64,000 nt of DNA from Eopsaltria australis. Taxonomy: Eukaryota; Chordata; Aves; Passeriformes; Petroicidae. The stretch spans positions 1,116,001-1,180,000 of the forward strand of contig JAVTVJ010000228.1 in NCBI GenBank assembly GCA_034509425.1. Reading direction: 5' to 3'. Below, one piece after another: positions 49,491 through 61,600 of this stretch (its first letter is position 1; the number at the start of each line of letters is the position of its first letter). Made by a program: the position numbers and the translations under genes. The notes beneath the pieces are model-generated. The model had not been told where the DNA came from, did not search any database, and saw nothing but the letters and a program-made list of their open reading frames with translations.

Positions 49491-50249
49491 GTGTGCCCAG
49501 TCCATCTAGAGCATTTTGTTGAAGAAGCAACTGCTATGGCAGCCCCTTTCAGCGCCTCTTTCCCCCTCCTGCCAGATCTCCTCTGCTCCACGGGCAGCAG
49601 CCATCACTGTCATTTCAGAGACAGCAACTGACCACAAAAATAAAAAGCAAGAGCACTGCTGCCAACCCTTCTGCTTCTCCAAATCTCTCATGGGTTGAGA
49701 AAATAACAAACTCACCCTTAAGGCCTGCCCTTCTCCCTGTAAATTTATCTTCCCAGATAGAAACCCCTCAATCCCAGGTAACCCAGCTGCCAGACAGAGG
49801 CAGAAAACGGGAATGCTGAATGGTGACCACGGTGAAGCCCCTGCCAGTCCCTGCACTGTGAGATAAGGAGCTGGGAACAGCACAACCAAAGCTTCCCACC
49901 AGAGCAGGGGACTGCTGGGAGCCAGGCCATTGACATCAATCTGGAAGGGCAGGCTTGGATCTGGATTCAGAGACACCCATGGGTCCCCACATCTTGGGAG
50001 CACACAGGGAAAGGAAGCTTGACTCTTTTCTCCTTCCTTCTTAGAAGATTTGGCTTCAGCTGAAGCCAGCCTCACAAGGTCAATGCTCTGGCAGGGACTG
50101 GGGAACTTCCAAGATTATGTCTGCTATTTTAATTTTAAAACATTGTAGGACTGGCTCAAATAGTAAGTCCAGTTGTGCTCTGGGTACTCAGCCCCCCAAG
50201 CTGGGGACAAGGAGCAGAATGAAGACCCCATAAACTCCAAAAGAGGAAA
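49491..50249. other. unique non-coding sequence
   Basis: Nothing recognisable between two plus-strand CR1 copies. Confidence 0.4.
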
Positions 50250-51250
50250 GAGTCAGCAAAATGCTGCAGCACTCAGACACTCACAAGTTTCTGAGGCTGG
50301 ATGGGATCCACCCAAGGGTGCAGAGGGAGGTGGTGGAAGAGCTCACTGAAGCACTTTCGGTCATTTACTAGCAGTCCTGGCTCACCCAGCTGCCTGGAGG
50401 TGCCAGTGTGATGTCCATCCACAAGAAGGGTTGGAAGGAGAATCTGGGGGACTGCAGGACTGCCAGTCTGACCTCGGTGCAGGGGAAGGTTATGGAGCAG
50501 ATTGTCTTGGAGCAACCACGTGGCACATTCAGGACAACCGGAGAATCAGGCCCAGTCAGCACAGGCTCATGAAAGGCAGAGCCTGCTTGACCAACCTGAC
50601 CTTGTTCTGTGACAGGGTGATCACTTCAGCTGATGGGGAGGAAAAGGCTGTGAATGTGTCTACCTGGACTTCAGTAAAGCCTTTGCTACCCACAGCATTC
50701 TCCTGGGGAAAAAGGCTGTTCGTGGCTTGGACAGGGGCACAGTTTGCTGGGTGAAAAATGGGCTGGATAGCCAGGCCCAGAGAGGGGTGGGGAACGAAGC
50801 TCCATCCAGCTGGCAGCCAGCCACTAGTGGTGTTCCCCAGGGCTCAGTTTTGGGGCCAGGTCTGTTCCAGATCTTTATTGATGAGCTGGCCAAGAGGGTA
50901 GAGACACCAAGCTGGGCAGGGTATTGATCTGCTGGAGGGCAGGAAGACTGCAGAGGCCATCCATGGGCCAATGTCCCTGTATGAAGATCCAACAAGGCTC
51001 AGTGCCTGGTCCTGCACTTGGGTCACAACAACCCCATGGGATGCTCCAAGACTAGGCTGGAATGTGCCCAGTGGGAAAGGCCTTGGGGGTGCTGGTCAAA
51101 TGGTGCAGCTGAATGAGACAGGTGTGCCCAAGTGGGCAAGGACAATGGTACCTGGCTTCCAGCAGCTCCAGTGTGGCCAGAGACCCAGGGCAGTGACCAT
51201 TCCTCTGCACTGGGCACTGCTGAGACACCTCAGATCCTGGGGTCATGCGT
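50250..51250 (+). pseudogene. CR1: CR1 ORF2 reverse-transcriptase remnant
   Basis: This is a decayed plus-strand copy of the CR1 ORF2 reverse-transcriptase region, which in active elements copies the RNA at the nicked target. Recognisable pieces appear in the family order but in several frames: LRLDGIHPRV near 50295, SIHKKGWKEN near 50415, a 'TSVQGKVMEQIVLE' region near 50475, YLDFSKAF near 50661, [19 protein letters not shown] near 50830, and LVLHLGHNNPM near 51010. The catalytic FADD box expected just before the DTKLG-like stretch at 50904 is missing. Frame changes and in-frame stops show that it cannot encode an enzyme. Similarity continues to about 51250, and the 3' UTR is absent or unrecognisable. 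Confidence 0.92.
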
Positions 51251-53142
51251 GAACTGCCTGTGCTCCCTGGGTGTTGCAGCAAGAAAAGACTGCCCAGGAA
51301 AGATGAAGCTCTGTTCAAACACACAACCATAAACCCAAATTAACACCTCCAAAGGCAAGCCCAAAGCCACAAGATGAGTTTTGACCCCAGAACTTCCTCC
51401 AAGATGAAATTACACAATATCTTGCACTAAACCTGTGGATCCTGCTGCATTGCCCCCTTGGAGTGGCGGCAGCAGAGCCTCCTCAGTGCACACCCACACA
51501 TGGAGACCAGACCAGCTTCACCACCCTTGTGGCTGAAATATGTGTATTTGCATATTTTAATCATATTACGTATGTTTACCCAATTCATTTCACTACAATG
51601 GGAGAAGAGCTGGAAAGCTATATTAAGCTGCAGAAGCAAGAGTGTTAAAAAAAGATCAAAGGTCTATTATTTAAAATTAAATTAATTCAAGTTTGAACTA
51701 TTAACATAAATTAAAAATTCAAACCATACACAAGAATATACTTCTTTCCAAGTAATTTTCAAGAACCTCTACTGCTGCAAGATAAGGTAATGGCACATTC
51801 CATTAATTTGCAGGATGCACAGTGGAGATTAACCTCCACTTAATTAGAACTAATTGTAATTTTGCAGGAATAGGGCAAGCACACATTGTAAGAGATCCTC
51901 TTGACATTACACCTCACAGGGAGGGAACAGAGCTCTTTATTCCACCTCTCCCCCTCTTCCCACACACACATCATCCCTCTGCAGCCCCCTGTGCAGACTC
52001 AGCTGGAAGAGCCCAGGCATTTCACACGGGACCATGACCACCAAGGCAATAGAAAGAAGAAAGCATAGTATTTCACTTCCACAGCATCCCTGCTATGGGT
52101 AAAGGAAAGGATCATGGACACTTAACAAACACCAGTCACTGGAGGAAGAGTTGCAGAGAGCTGAAGGACCAAACTGATATCAAGTAACATGCAAAGACCA
52201 CACAAAGTCATGGAGCACCAGCACTGAGCCCCAGTGGAGTTGTGCCACACGTTGCAAGGTGTGACAGCTCGAGAGAAGCCGATGTGGGAAGGCCCAGCCT
52301 TGGAGAGCCCTTCCAAGTAGGCTGTGGAGCAGGATGAAATCCCACTGCCCACCTCCCTCCCACCCAACAAGGCTTGGAGCCAAACCTGCATCTGCCAGCA
52401 TTCCCACGGCTCCAAGGGTGGCTGGGTCCAGTCACAGCGTGAGTCCTCGGCTGTTCCACACACAGCCCTTCCAAGCTCACTGCTCCCTGAGCACAAGGTA
52501 AATCCTCTCCCCAGGAGCTTCACTGGGAGTCTTCACCCACCAAACCAGCCCTGGCCAGGAGCCAGCACCTGAGTTGGAGCCTGAGAAGGCTCCTGGCACT
52601 GTCGTGCGCCACCAGCTTCACCACCAGCCCTGTTTGAGCCTTCCCCCACCAGCTCTGCCTCTTCCCCAGCCTGGCCCAGCTCCCAGAACAGCTCCATGCA
52701 AACTTCTGGTCTAACCTATGCAAAAAAAAAAAAAAACACTATGGGATGGCCTCCAGCTCCATTAACCCAAATTGATGCACACCATAATTCAAAGTGAGTT
52801 AAAGACATCCAACCTAAAATTTTTTAATTTGCCTAAATCATCTTAGAGACTCCAATTCCTGTTCTGCCCGAAGCTTCTCTGCAAGTGGAAGGAATTGCTG
52901 CAGGGTCACAGGGGCTGCACTTCTTCCACCTGGGCCAGTGCCACTCCTGAAGCCCCCAAGAGCCATGGGGACACCCACACCTGTCTTCCCCAGGGACTAA
53001 CGTCCACCTGAGACCCTGCCCAAAGCCCCAGCACAGCCTGTGCTCACAGGACACAGCTGAGGTTTCGCTCACACCCAGTGGAGGGAGGGGAAGGACCAGA
53101 TCCTGGAAACCAGAGGTCCCTCTCTGTGTTAAACGTGCCCAC
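51251..53142. other. unique sequence, AT-rich in its first part
   Basis: From about 51.5 to 51.9 kb the DNA is AT-rich. An A15 tract at 52722-52736 could be a simple expansion or the tail of an unrecognised retrocopy. No gene was recognised. Confidence 0.4.
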
Positions 53143-53209
53143 AGAAGGCCCTGGAATGAGACGACTTTTAAGGTCCTTTCCAACTCAAACCAATCTGTGG
53201 TTCTATGAA
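53143..53209 (+). mobile_element. CR1: CR1 3' terminal stub
   Basis: The stub contains 'gacttttaaggtcctttcca' and 'ctcaaaccaatctgtggttc' followed by 'tatgaaa', the last part of a CR1 3' end on the plus strand. Confidence 0.88.
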
Positions 53210-54391
53210 ACACTGAGCGCCTCATGTGTGGCACAGCCCAGGCACTGCACAGCAGCTGCCAGCCCAGGGACCATGCCCTGCACACACCACATGTGCTGGT
53301 TTGCTTCTTGCTACCTTTAACCTGAACTCCTCATCCCCCCCAGCACAGCTAACAACACCCCCAAGCCAAGTAAAGCGGTGACTTCATCACAGCTTCCTTC
53401 ACCTAAATTGTCTCAGGAGACCCCGCTGCTGCTTTCCAGAGGGCGCAGCATCCTCCCCACGCAGCTACACACCCCCGCTTCCTTCCTCTGCGCGGACCTC
53501 TGCCTTGAATCCACCCCTCAGGTCCAGGCTTTAACCTCCAGCTCCCCTGTGTGCTCCAGGACAACCCAAACCAGACAGTGACTGGGACCCTTCCCTGAGA
53601 TCCTCCTCTCCAGTGCTTCCACAATCAGCAAGAAGTTTCCAGAGGCTTCTCAGGGTCAATGGGGCTGATCAAGGGCCGAGCTGAGCTCCAGGGGAGAACA
53701 AGCAGGGCAGGATCCCTCACCAGCTCGGGTTCAAGCCCAAAACAGGCAGCAGTAGCATCACCACTCTCTGCCCTGAGCTCAGAAACTCCTCTGAGGATCG
53801 GGCAGAGGCACAATTGCACGCAAACCCCTTTGTCCATCCCCCAAAAATCATGGGATAGCATCAGCATACCAAGATGGCAAAGCACAATCAGCCAGGGAAG
53901 GAAAATGCCTGCAACATCAGCAAAATCCTGGAAATATTTTAGAAAGAGATGCTCTGAATCTTTTCATTCTGTTTTTCTGTGAGGCACAACAAAAATAAGA
54001 TGCTTGAAATAATTTTATTTAAAGCTTTTTGAAGCTCCACATTGCTCAGTCAGCTCCACTAGACAGACACTCTGCAGCACCATCCCCAGCAAGCTGATGA
54101 CATTCCTGAGGCTTCCTCTGGCCGTGGCCAGGGCCCAGCAAGTAAAATTAAAGCAAATCTATTTTAAAAACAATAGCATATTGCTTTCAGACTCATCTAG
54201 TCACTTTTACCAAGCTCTAAGCTAATCCATCAATGAAACCATCTCCATTGATTTTGAGGGACTTTGGCTCAGCACACAAATTATAATTTCCACCTGCCCC
54301 CTCACAGGCCAGCACTGCAGACCAAAACTGTTCTTCAGACCATGCTCTTGTCCTCAAAACACTCCCCATGTTTCAGCCAGGCTGCTTTCTT
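53210..54391. other. unique non-coding sequence
   Basis: A 'tgtgctggtttgcttcttgc' string near 53292 resembles the start of some passerine LTRs, but no body follows. Otherwise nothing was recognised. Confidence 0.4.
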
Positions 54392-54770
54392 TCATAGAGC
54401 CATGGAAGGGACCTTTAGGATGATCTTGTTCCAAACCCCCTGCCATGGGCAAGGACACCTTCCACTGTCCCAGGCTGCTCCAAGCCCGGTCCAACCTGTC
54501 CTTGGACACTGCCAGAAGTCCAGGGGCAGCCACAGCTTCTCTGGGCACCCTGTGCCAGGGCCTGCCCACCCTCACAGGGAACAATTCCTTCCCAATATCC
54601 CATCTATCCCTGCCCGCTGGCAGTGGGAAGCCATTCCCTGTGTCCTGTCCCTCCAGACCCTTGTCCCCAGTCCCTCTCCAGCTCTCCTGGAGCCCCTTTA
54701 GGCACTGGAAGGTGCTCTGAGGTCTCCCTGGAGCTGTCTGTTCTCCAGACTCAGCATCCACAGCTCTCTC
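54392..54770 (-). mobile_element. CR1: CR1 retrotransposon, 3' part
   Basis: The reversed 3' end 'catggaagggacctttagga' opens the copy. It continues through 'tgccatgggcaaggacacct', 'ctctgggcaccctgtgccag', 'gcagtgggaagccattccct' and 'ctttaggcactggaaggtgc', ending in the segment before about 54770. Confidence 0.95.
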
Positions 54771-55149
54771 TATCAGCACTTGGGACGCTCCTTAAGAGTA
54801 GAAGTTTCAATCAATCCAACACAGACATCACACATGATGTTTTTTTACTTCATATTTTCAAAATTTTTAGGTTTTATAAGTTTGAACAGCTCTATCTCCC
54901 CCTTAATTGGTGCAATTGTTTTTAACCCTGCTCCTGGAGCCACGTTGCCATGGCTACCCTGCACAAGCCTGGGCAAGCGAGGTGTATTTTTAGAATTGCC
55001 AAAATACACATCTCTAACAGAGCTTTTCTGGACAGAATTCTCATTGTTCTGTGACACAGGAATTAAGGGCATTCAATGGAATTAAAATGTGGGAAATTCA
55101 AACCAGATTAAGGGAGAGGCCCAGGGTGCATCTGAAGCATGGCTCGAGG
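54771..55149. other. unique AT-rich sequence
   Basis: No gene was recognised. The T-rich stretch at 54840-54880 is simple sequence. Confidence 0.4.
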
Positions 55150-55695
55150 TGCCTGCACAGGATGGTGCCTGCAGGCAGGGTTGGGGCACAGCTGAGGCCT
55201 CCCCAGGGCCACGGGACATGGTGGGACAGCTGAGTGACCAAGTGCTGCCATGGATGGACATGGGCTCTGTGGGACAGCAAGGAGGAGTTGCTCAGGGCTC
55301 ATCAGACTGTGCCTTAGGAGAGCTGATGAGCCTGTTGAGAGCTCAGGGCTGGGGGACAGACAAACACAGGTGACATTGTGGTGGGTGCCAGCAGACCACC
55401 TGCTCAGGGCAAAGTAGTTGAGACATTCCGGCAAATGGTAGAGGTCTGGTGTTTGCAGATCCTGATCCTCACGGGATTTCAACAACCCAAGTACGTGTTG
55501 GAAGAACACCACAGTGGGACTCAAGCAAGCCAGGTGGTTTCTGAGGAGCTCTGGTGACAGCTCCCAAACACAGGAAAGAGGGGACAGTAGGAAAAGACAC
55601 TCTGCTGGGCCTCACTGCAAATGAGGAAGAACTGGTCAGGGATGTGAAGGCCTTGAGCAGTCTTGGCTGCAGTGCCCATGAGGTGGGGGGCACTG
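55150..55695 (+). pseudogene. CR1: CR1 ORF2 endonuclease remnant
   Basis: This stretch follows the CR1 ORF2 endonuclease region and the linker to the reverse transcriptase, in order on the plus strand. A 'GCTGCCATGGATGGACATGG' segment lies at 55241. An 'ACATTGTGGTGGGTGCCAGC' segment near 55372 corresponds to the conserved DIVVG-YRPP area. A degraded 'GATTTCAACAACCC' near 55476 corresponds to the DFN box. Finally 'LVRDVKALSSLGCSAHEVGG' spans 55634-55690. In active CR1 this domain nicks target DNA. Small deletions, stops and an altered SDHE-like box (SAHE here) show it is inactive. It is a different insertion from the reverse-transcriptase remnant 4 kb upstream, or a rearranged part of the same one. 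Its right boundary is unclear. Confidence 0.82.
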
Positions 55696-58600
55696 ATGGA
55701 GCAGCAGACCCAGCAAGGCCTCCATGTTCTCCTGACAAGTGACAATTCACTGATCGTGGCCAAGCAGACAGGCAAACCCCAAGGCACAGAGACGCAGCCC
55801 TCAGACTGTCCCAGCTCCAACACTCCTGGCACCTGTTCAAGAGAGTCACTGCCCAGCGGCATTTCCCTCAGCTTCAGGGGAGAAAACACATCTGAGCTGA
55901 GCCAGAAGGAAATACGAGGAAGGAAATGGAAAGTATAGCAAGGATTAACACCATTTTAGCTGAAGTCAGCAAGTGGATTAAGGAGAGGGAAAGCTGGGGG
56001 CTCCAACATGATCTCGTCCTTTTGCAGGAAAGAACCACTTAATAAGAAACTGCTGAGCTGTGGCACTGTGAGCCTGACCCAGGTTCCTGCAAGGACCTGT
56101 CAAGGACAAGGGAGAGCATAACCGAAAGGAGGCCACAGTGCCAGCAAGAGCCATTCCCTGCTCCAACTCTGTGATGCTGCAGCTCTGCTATCCCTTCACT
56201 GCACTCCCAGGGAGCTGCTAGGCAGATGCTGGAGAGGAACCAAAGAACTTCTCCCCTCCAGCACGGGTGGGATGGCTGAGCTCAGCCTGACTTTTGATCA
56301 GAAGCTGTACTCTGACTCAGTTTACAGGTACAGGACTAGTGAGAGGGACCGCAGGCACAGCAGGTCCTGTGGTCTCACAGCCCACCCTGACTGCCCTGAG
56401 CGAGGTGCAGGAGAGGGCACCCATGATCACAGCTCTTCTCCTGCTGAGCAGCACGTGCATATGCAAAAGGCACATGGACAGCCATCACACCTGTAAGGGA
56501 AAGCATAGCCTGCAGACAATCATTCCTCCTGAGTCAGGGCACCACCACAGCTGTAGCTCTCAGCACCCTGTGCATCCATCCTGGTGGCCACAGGCTGCCT
56601 TTTCAGGAACACACCAATGGCATCAGGAAAAACAAAACAAAAAATAAAGAGAAGATTCTAGAGGTGTGAATACCCAGGAGTGAATCTTCTGGTTTAGAGA
56701 GCAGCTGTATTTGAGAGCTCCTGGGGTCTTAAAAATTTGCACAGACTAGAGAAAGGAATAGTTCAGAGAGACATTTACATTATGTAAGTCAAATAGGATC
56801 ATAAACATGAAGACAACAGCAGAGTCCAAAGATGTTCCTGCTGCTAATGCCTCTCTGAATCCCCCTCCAGACACTCTTTCCAGAGGAGCCGTGCTATGGA
56901 GCATGACCATTCCTGGCTGAAGCTAGGCTCTGCCAGCATCACTCCAGGGGCACTGTGCAGCTGGAAAGATGCCCTCTCAAAAATCATATACACAATTCAT
57001 TTCAGAGTCAGAGCAGTCTGCCAGCAGCTCTAGTCATGCTGTCCCATCCCTTTCACAAGGACATGAGTAATTATTGAGCACTCTAGCTACTAAAACTGAT
57101 TACAGCAAAACAAACTAATTTTGTTCCAAGGCAATGATCTGACCTCCTTAACGATGGTAGTAATGTGCTAACAGTATTTTTCTCTTATACAGTGATGTCT
57201 TTCATTAGAGCTCAAGCTGTTTTGTAAAGGAGCTTAGTACATTCCTATAAACTCATTTGCATAGGAGGAAACCCAAGCCAACACCTGCATATCCAGAGGC
57301 TGTTCCCTGGGAAGCAATCTGGATTGAGAGCATGGAGAAACACCACCCTGCAGCCAGCCGAGGTGCAGGGCCGGTGTGCGGGGCAGCCCTCCCTTCCCTG
57401 CCTCTTCAAAGCAGGCACCAGGACAAGCTGCTGCATCCCAGCCATGGCAGATCCCTGTCAGACCTGCAGAGCAGGTTCACTCCTCCTCCATTACAAACCT
57501 ACATCTCATTTCTTCTTTGTGAATGGAGAGAACAACTCTGGGCATCCAGACTCACTGTGAGGGCCCACAGAGATTTGAAACGTTTCACACAGTTAGTAAG
57601 CTCAGGGAACACCCTGTGGAGCTGACCAGCAATCCCCTAAAGCTCTCACACCTCTCCTCTTACGAGGCATTAGCCACTAAACAGAGCTACCAGCTGCTGT
57701 CCAGTCAGTCTGATCTCCTACACGAGGCACCAGCACATCGGCAATGATCCTTCCCATTTACTTCCGTGAAGAGCCACCTTTTCAAATGATGTTTTCCCCT
57801 TTGTTCTTTGTGTACTTACAGACACCCCAGGCATGTTCAGCATGTACCAGCTTCAGAGCAAGCTGCCTCAGCAAGGGCATCTCTCCTCATGCCCAAGAAA
57901 GAGAAGCTCGGATCTATCAGGTTTCAGGGACAAAGCAGAGGGAAGATCCCCTGATTGATGCAGTAAGGGCTGGGACAAGGATCCTGCTGCTCAGGAGAGC
58001 GGCTGGGATCCCAGCAGGCAGCAGGAGGCAGATGAGGAAGCCAGCTGTGGCACAGGGAGGGCTTAAACACTTCTCACTCAGAATCACCTGCAGTCAGGGC
58101 CTGATTTAACTCACTTGGTGCCACCGAGGCAGCTGCTCATGGGGCCTCCGGTGCCATCACTACACTCTAACGCCAAGCCGAGATTTTCCCTACACTTGGA
58201 ACAGCGGGGACAAAAAGACCTCAAGATAGTGCTGCCAAATAACACCCCCATCCCCCAGCCTGCCGTTCCCCCTGCCCTGTAGCCAAAAGCCTCTGAGCAC
58301 TTGCTAATCACTAATTAACAAGATCTTACAGCTCTGCTCTTGAGGAGGGCTGGGAAATCACTTCTCTCCATCTCAGAGATAAGGAAAAACCCCTGCACAA
58401 AAGGAAGAGATGATGCTGTTTGAGGTCCCCACACGCTTGTCTGGAGTTCAGCAGCTCAACCCACCTGCCCTTGCAGGGCTGCACTAGGGAGCGCTGCCTG
58501 CATCTGCTGTGAGGTAATGGGGGCTTGTGGCCACGTGCCAGTTCCCAGCCAAGGCTCACGCACAAGTTAAAAGCATTTAAAGAAAGAATTCGTCCATTTT

Positions 58601-61600
58601 CCCCTCTGCACTGTTAGAAAGGGATGTTTGTGCAGCAAAATAGCAAAGAGGTCCAGTCTAAGAAGTTTGAGCATAGCCAGACGGCAACCGCTCTCTTCCC
58701 ATTGAACCAGCACAGCACCAATACAGCAGGGGGGAGCTTCAAGTGAAAGCAGAACTCACATCCCAGGGACTTCTGGGCTCTCTTGTCCAGGTCACACATT
58801 CTTAGCACTCTATAAAACATTAAAAGCAAGACAGGCAGCTGCCCTGCCCAGCTCTCACCACTTGCAGGCTCCCGCGTGTGAGCAGCTCTCAGTGTCACTC
58901 ACAATGCTTCCAGAGGCAGTCACCCTCTGCCAGCCAAGGCTGCTGCAGGCATGGGCACAAGGCACCTCGAAGTGATGTCCCCAGGTACCTCCTGTAAACA
59001 AACACAGACCAAAACTGGGTGTTAGACCAGTTACACACCCACACTGGGTACTGGCACCACAGCGACTTGTAGGCAAAGAACATTCATCTGAATGTTCTGT
59101 AACCCATGGCAGCTGTGGGAAAAACAGGGACAAGTCCTTAGGACAGGCAGGTTTCTGCCTCTCTTTTGAAAGAAGGCTTATAAAAGCACCCAAAGAACAG
59201 GGACAGCCCAGCACTACATCCCCAGGAAGCTAAAAGAACAGCAAGGGGAGAGATGACAGCTCAGAGGCAGCTGCCTTGATGCAAACAGAGCAACACTGGA
59301 GCTGCCAGAACTCTGCTCAGCACAGCAGGATCAGACCACAACTGCCACCACCAGTGGAAACAGCATCAGAGGAGCCCTGCAGACCAAGGTGCTCAGGACC
59401 AAGCAGTCCTCAGTCTCCCTCATTTTAGCATTTATTTTTTCCCCTCAAGTTACCTTTCAGTCACTGAAATCCCTGTATAAGTCTAGAAGCCCTTCTGCCT
59501 TGGTGTCTCTCCAGGAGTTTCACAGCCATCAAAAGAAAACAATTCTACTGAATTCTCCCTGTTCCCCTTTTCAACTCCCTGTCATGCAGACACCAAATCT
59601 TTGAGGCAGAGGAGCTCAGCCTAGGACCCGAGCATTTTTTTCACACTAAATTTGGTCTGCCAGACATCCAAAAAAAGATCACATCAGTCATTCTGCTTCA
59701 GAGCTGGTTTCTCAGCATGGAAAATTACATTTCCTACATGTAGCTAATGCATGAAAAGATTTGAAAGGTCAAAAAATGAAGCCATCAATTTATCACAAAA
59801 AGTAACTTCCTATTAAAGCTGCTGAAAGCCTGGGCTCCCCAGTGCAAACGCTCCACCTAGAGCCAGCTGTGCCAGCTCTGCTTGTCCAGGGCTGCCAGCA
59901 CCGGCAGGTGACTCGGCATTGCCACTGCAGCCCGATGGGGCCATGCCCATAGCCGGTGCCACCAAACATCAGCCACTGCCCTGAAGAAGACCCAAGCAGA
60001 CTTTGGGTGGGACAACCTCCCCTGCTTGTGCAGGGAGAGTTCAGCTTGGCAGAGAGAGCCCTCACTCCCAAAAACAAAAAGGGACCTGTGCTCTTGCACT
60101 GCCTTTCCTTTGGGCACCGTCCTGGAGAGAGGTCGCCCATGAGGTGATCCCAGCCAGCAACATCCTGTCCCTCGTCCTTAGGGACAACATGTGGCTGAGC
60201 AAAGCACAGGTGCAATTGCAAAGCATGAAAGCACTATGATGGCACCAGAGCTCCCAGACACACTGCCAACACTTCCTTCTGGAAGGGAGAGGAGGGGGCA
60301 AGGGAGCCTGAGGGCCCAAGCCACACAGGATCCTCCCCCACCCAGCAGCTGAAGGGGAGCAGGGACCATAGTAACTGGTTCCACCTGAGCAACAGCATCC
60401 AGCCCACCCTGTAACTCTGCCCAGGACAATTCAGTGCTGGTACTGCTGTTCCCCTGCTCTGTGTCCACCCTCCAGCTCTGTGGTCATTCCTCATACCACT
60501 TTGTATCCACAAGAAAAAACAAGCAGTGTCAACCAAGGCAAGACACATGTTAAGTGTCTCACTGGTAAGTGAGAGACTCCTGCAGCATTTGCTGTGAAGA
60601 CAGGCATGAAATACAGGAAAGCAGCAACACAATCCTGGGACTGCCTGGGGCCAGGAGACACAGGGGCTGGCACTTGGCCCTTCCTGCCTTAGGGCTGCAG
60701 CAAACAGGCTGTGGCATTCCACAGAGCCTCAGCAGGACATGGCATCCCTCACCTGCCACAACTCACCACAAAGAGGTCATTTAACATCTAAACTTTAGAC
60801 TGGGGAAAAACTTGAAGCAAGACCAGCCAGGAGAGGATGCAGGCTGCAAGGAGCAGAAACCACCCCAAGTTGAGCACAACTCTGGCCCTCACTGCCATCC
60901 TGGTGGTGGGGAAGCTGCTGATACACATTTCTCCTTTTGGGACAGAAACAGCCCCTCAGGGAGCGGCTGCCCCAGCACTGCTGCACGTGAGAGCAGCCAG
61001 GCCCTGCCAGCAGTGCCCCAAGGGTGTACCCATGCCCTCACCAGCTGCCGCTGCCAGGAGCCAGGACAGACCGAGCTCTTAGTAACACTTTGAATCAGCT
61101 CTCCCCACAAGTGACGTCCTCTGCAGCTCTGCCTCCAGACACCGCCTGGGAGTCCCCAGTCACTCTGCTGCTGGCTCCAGACACACAGCCTCTTCCCCAG
61201 CCCTGCACATGGATGCCATTTCCAATGCCAGCAATACTGCACATGGATGGCAGGGACGGGAACTGCTGCAGCTGAGCTTTGTGATAATGGTGATATTGTG
61301 CCCTCTTAAAAAATTAAACCCCTAGAGCTAACAAGAAGAGTGTTTGCTCATAAGTTATGACTTGCTGGAGGTAAAGAGCTAAGAATTGACATTCCCATTG
61401 TCATAATGACTGCCATGCTGGGGAGAACACTTGACCCCCATTCCAGTCATCCTGGAGGAACTTACAGGACGCTGTCACCGAGTTTTCTTCCAGATGAACA
61501 CCCCAAGTTCCCCATGAACATCACAGCAAGTGTCACTAGAGAAAACTGTGACAGCTCCTGGTACTGCAGAAGGATGGAGATGCCTCATCCCAATGAGGCT

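Noticed and set aside
53290..53330. possible LTR start (tgtgctggtttgc)
   Set aside because: Only about 20 bases resemble passerine LTR starts. No body, polyadenylation signal or target duplication follows.
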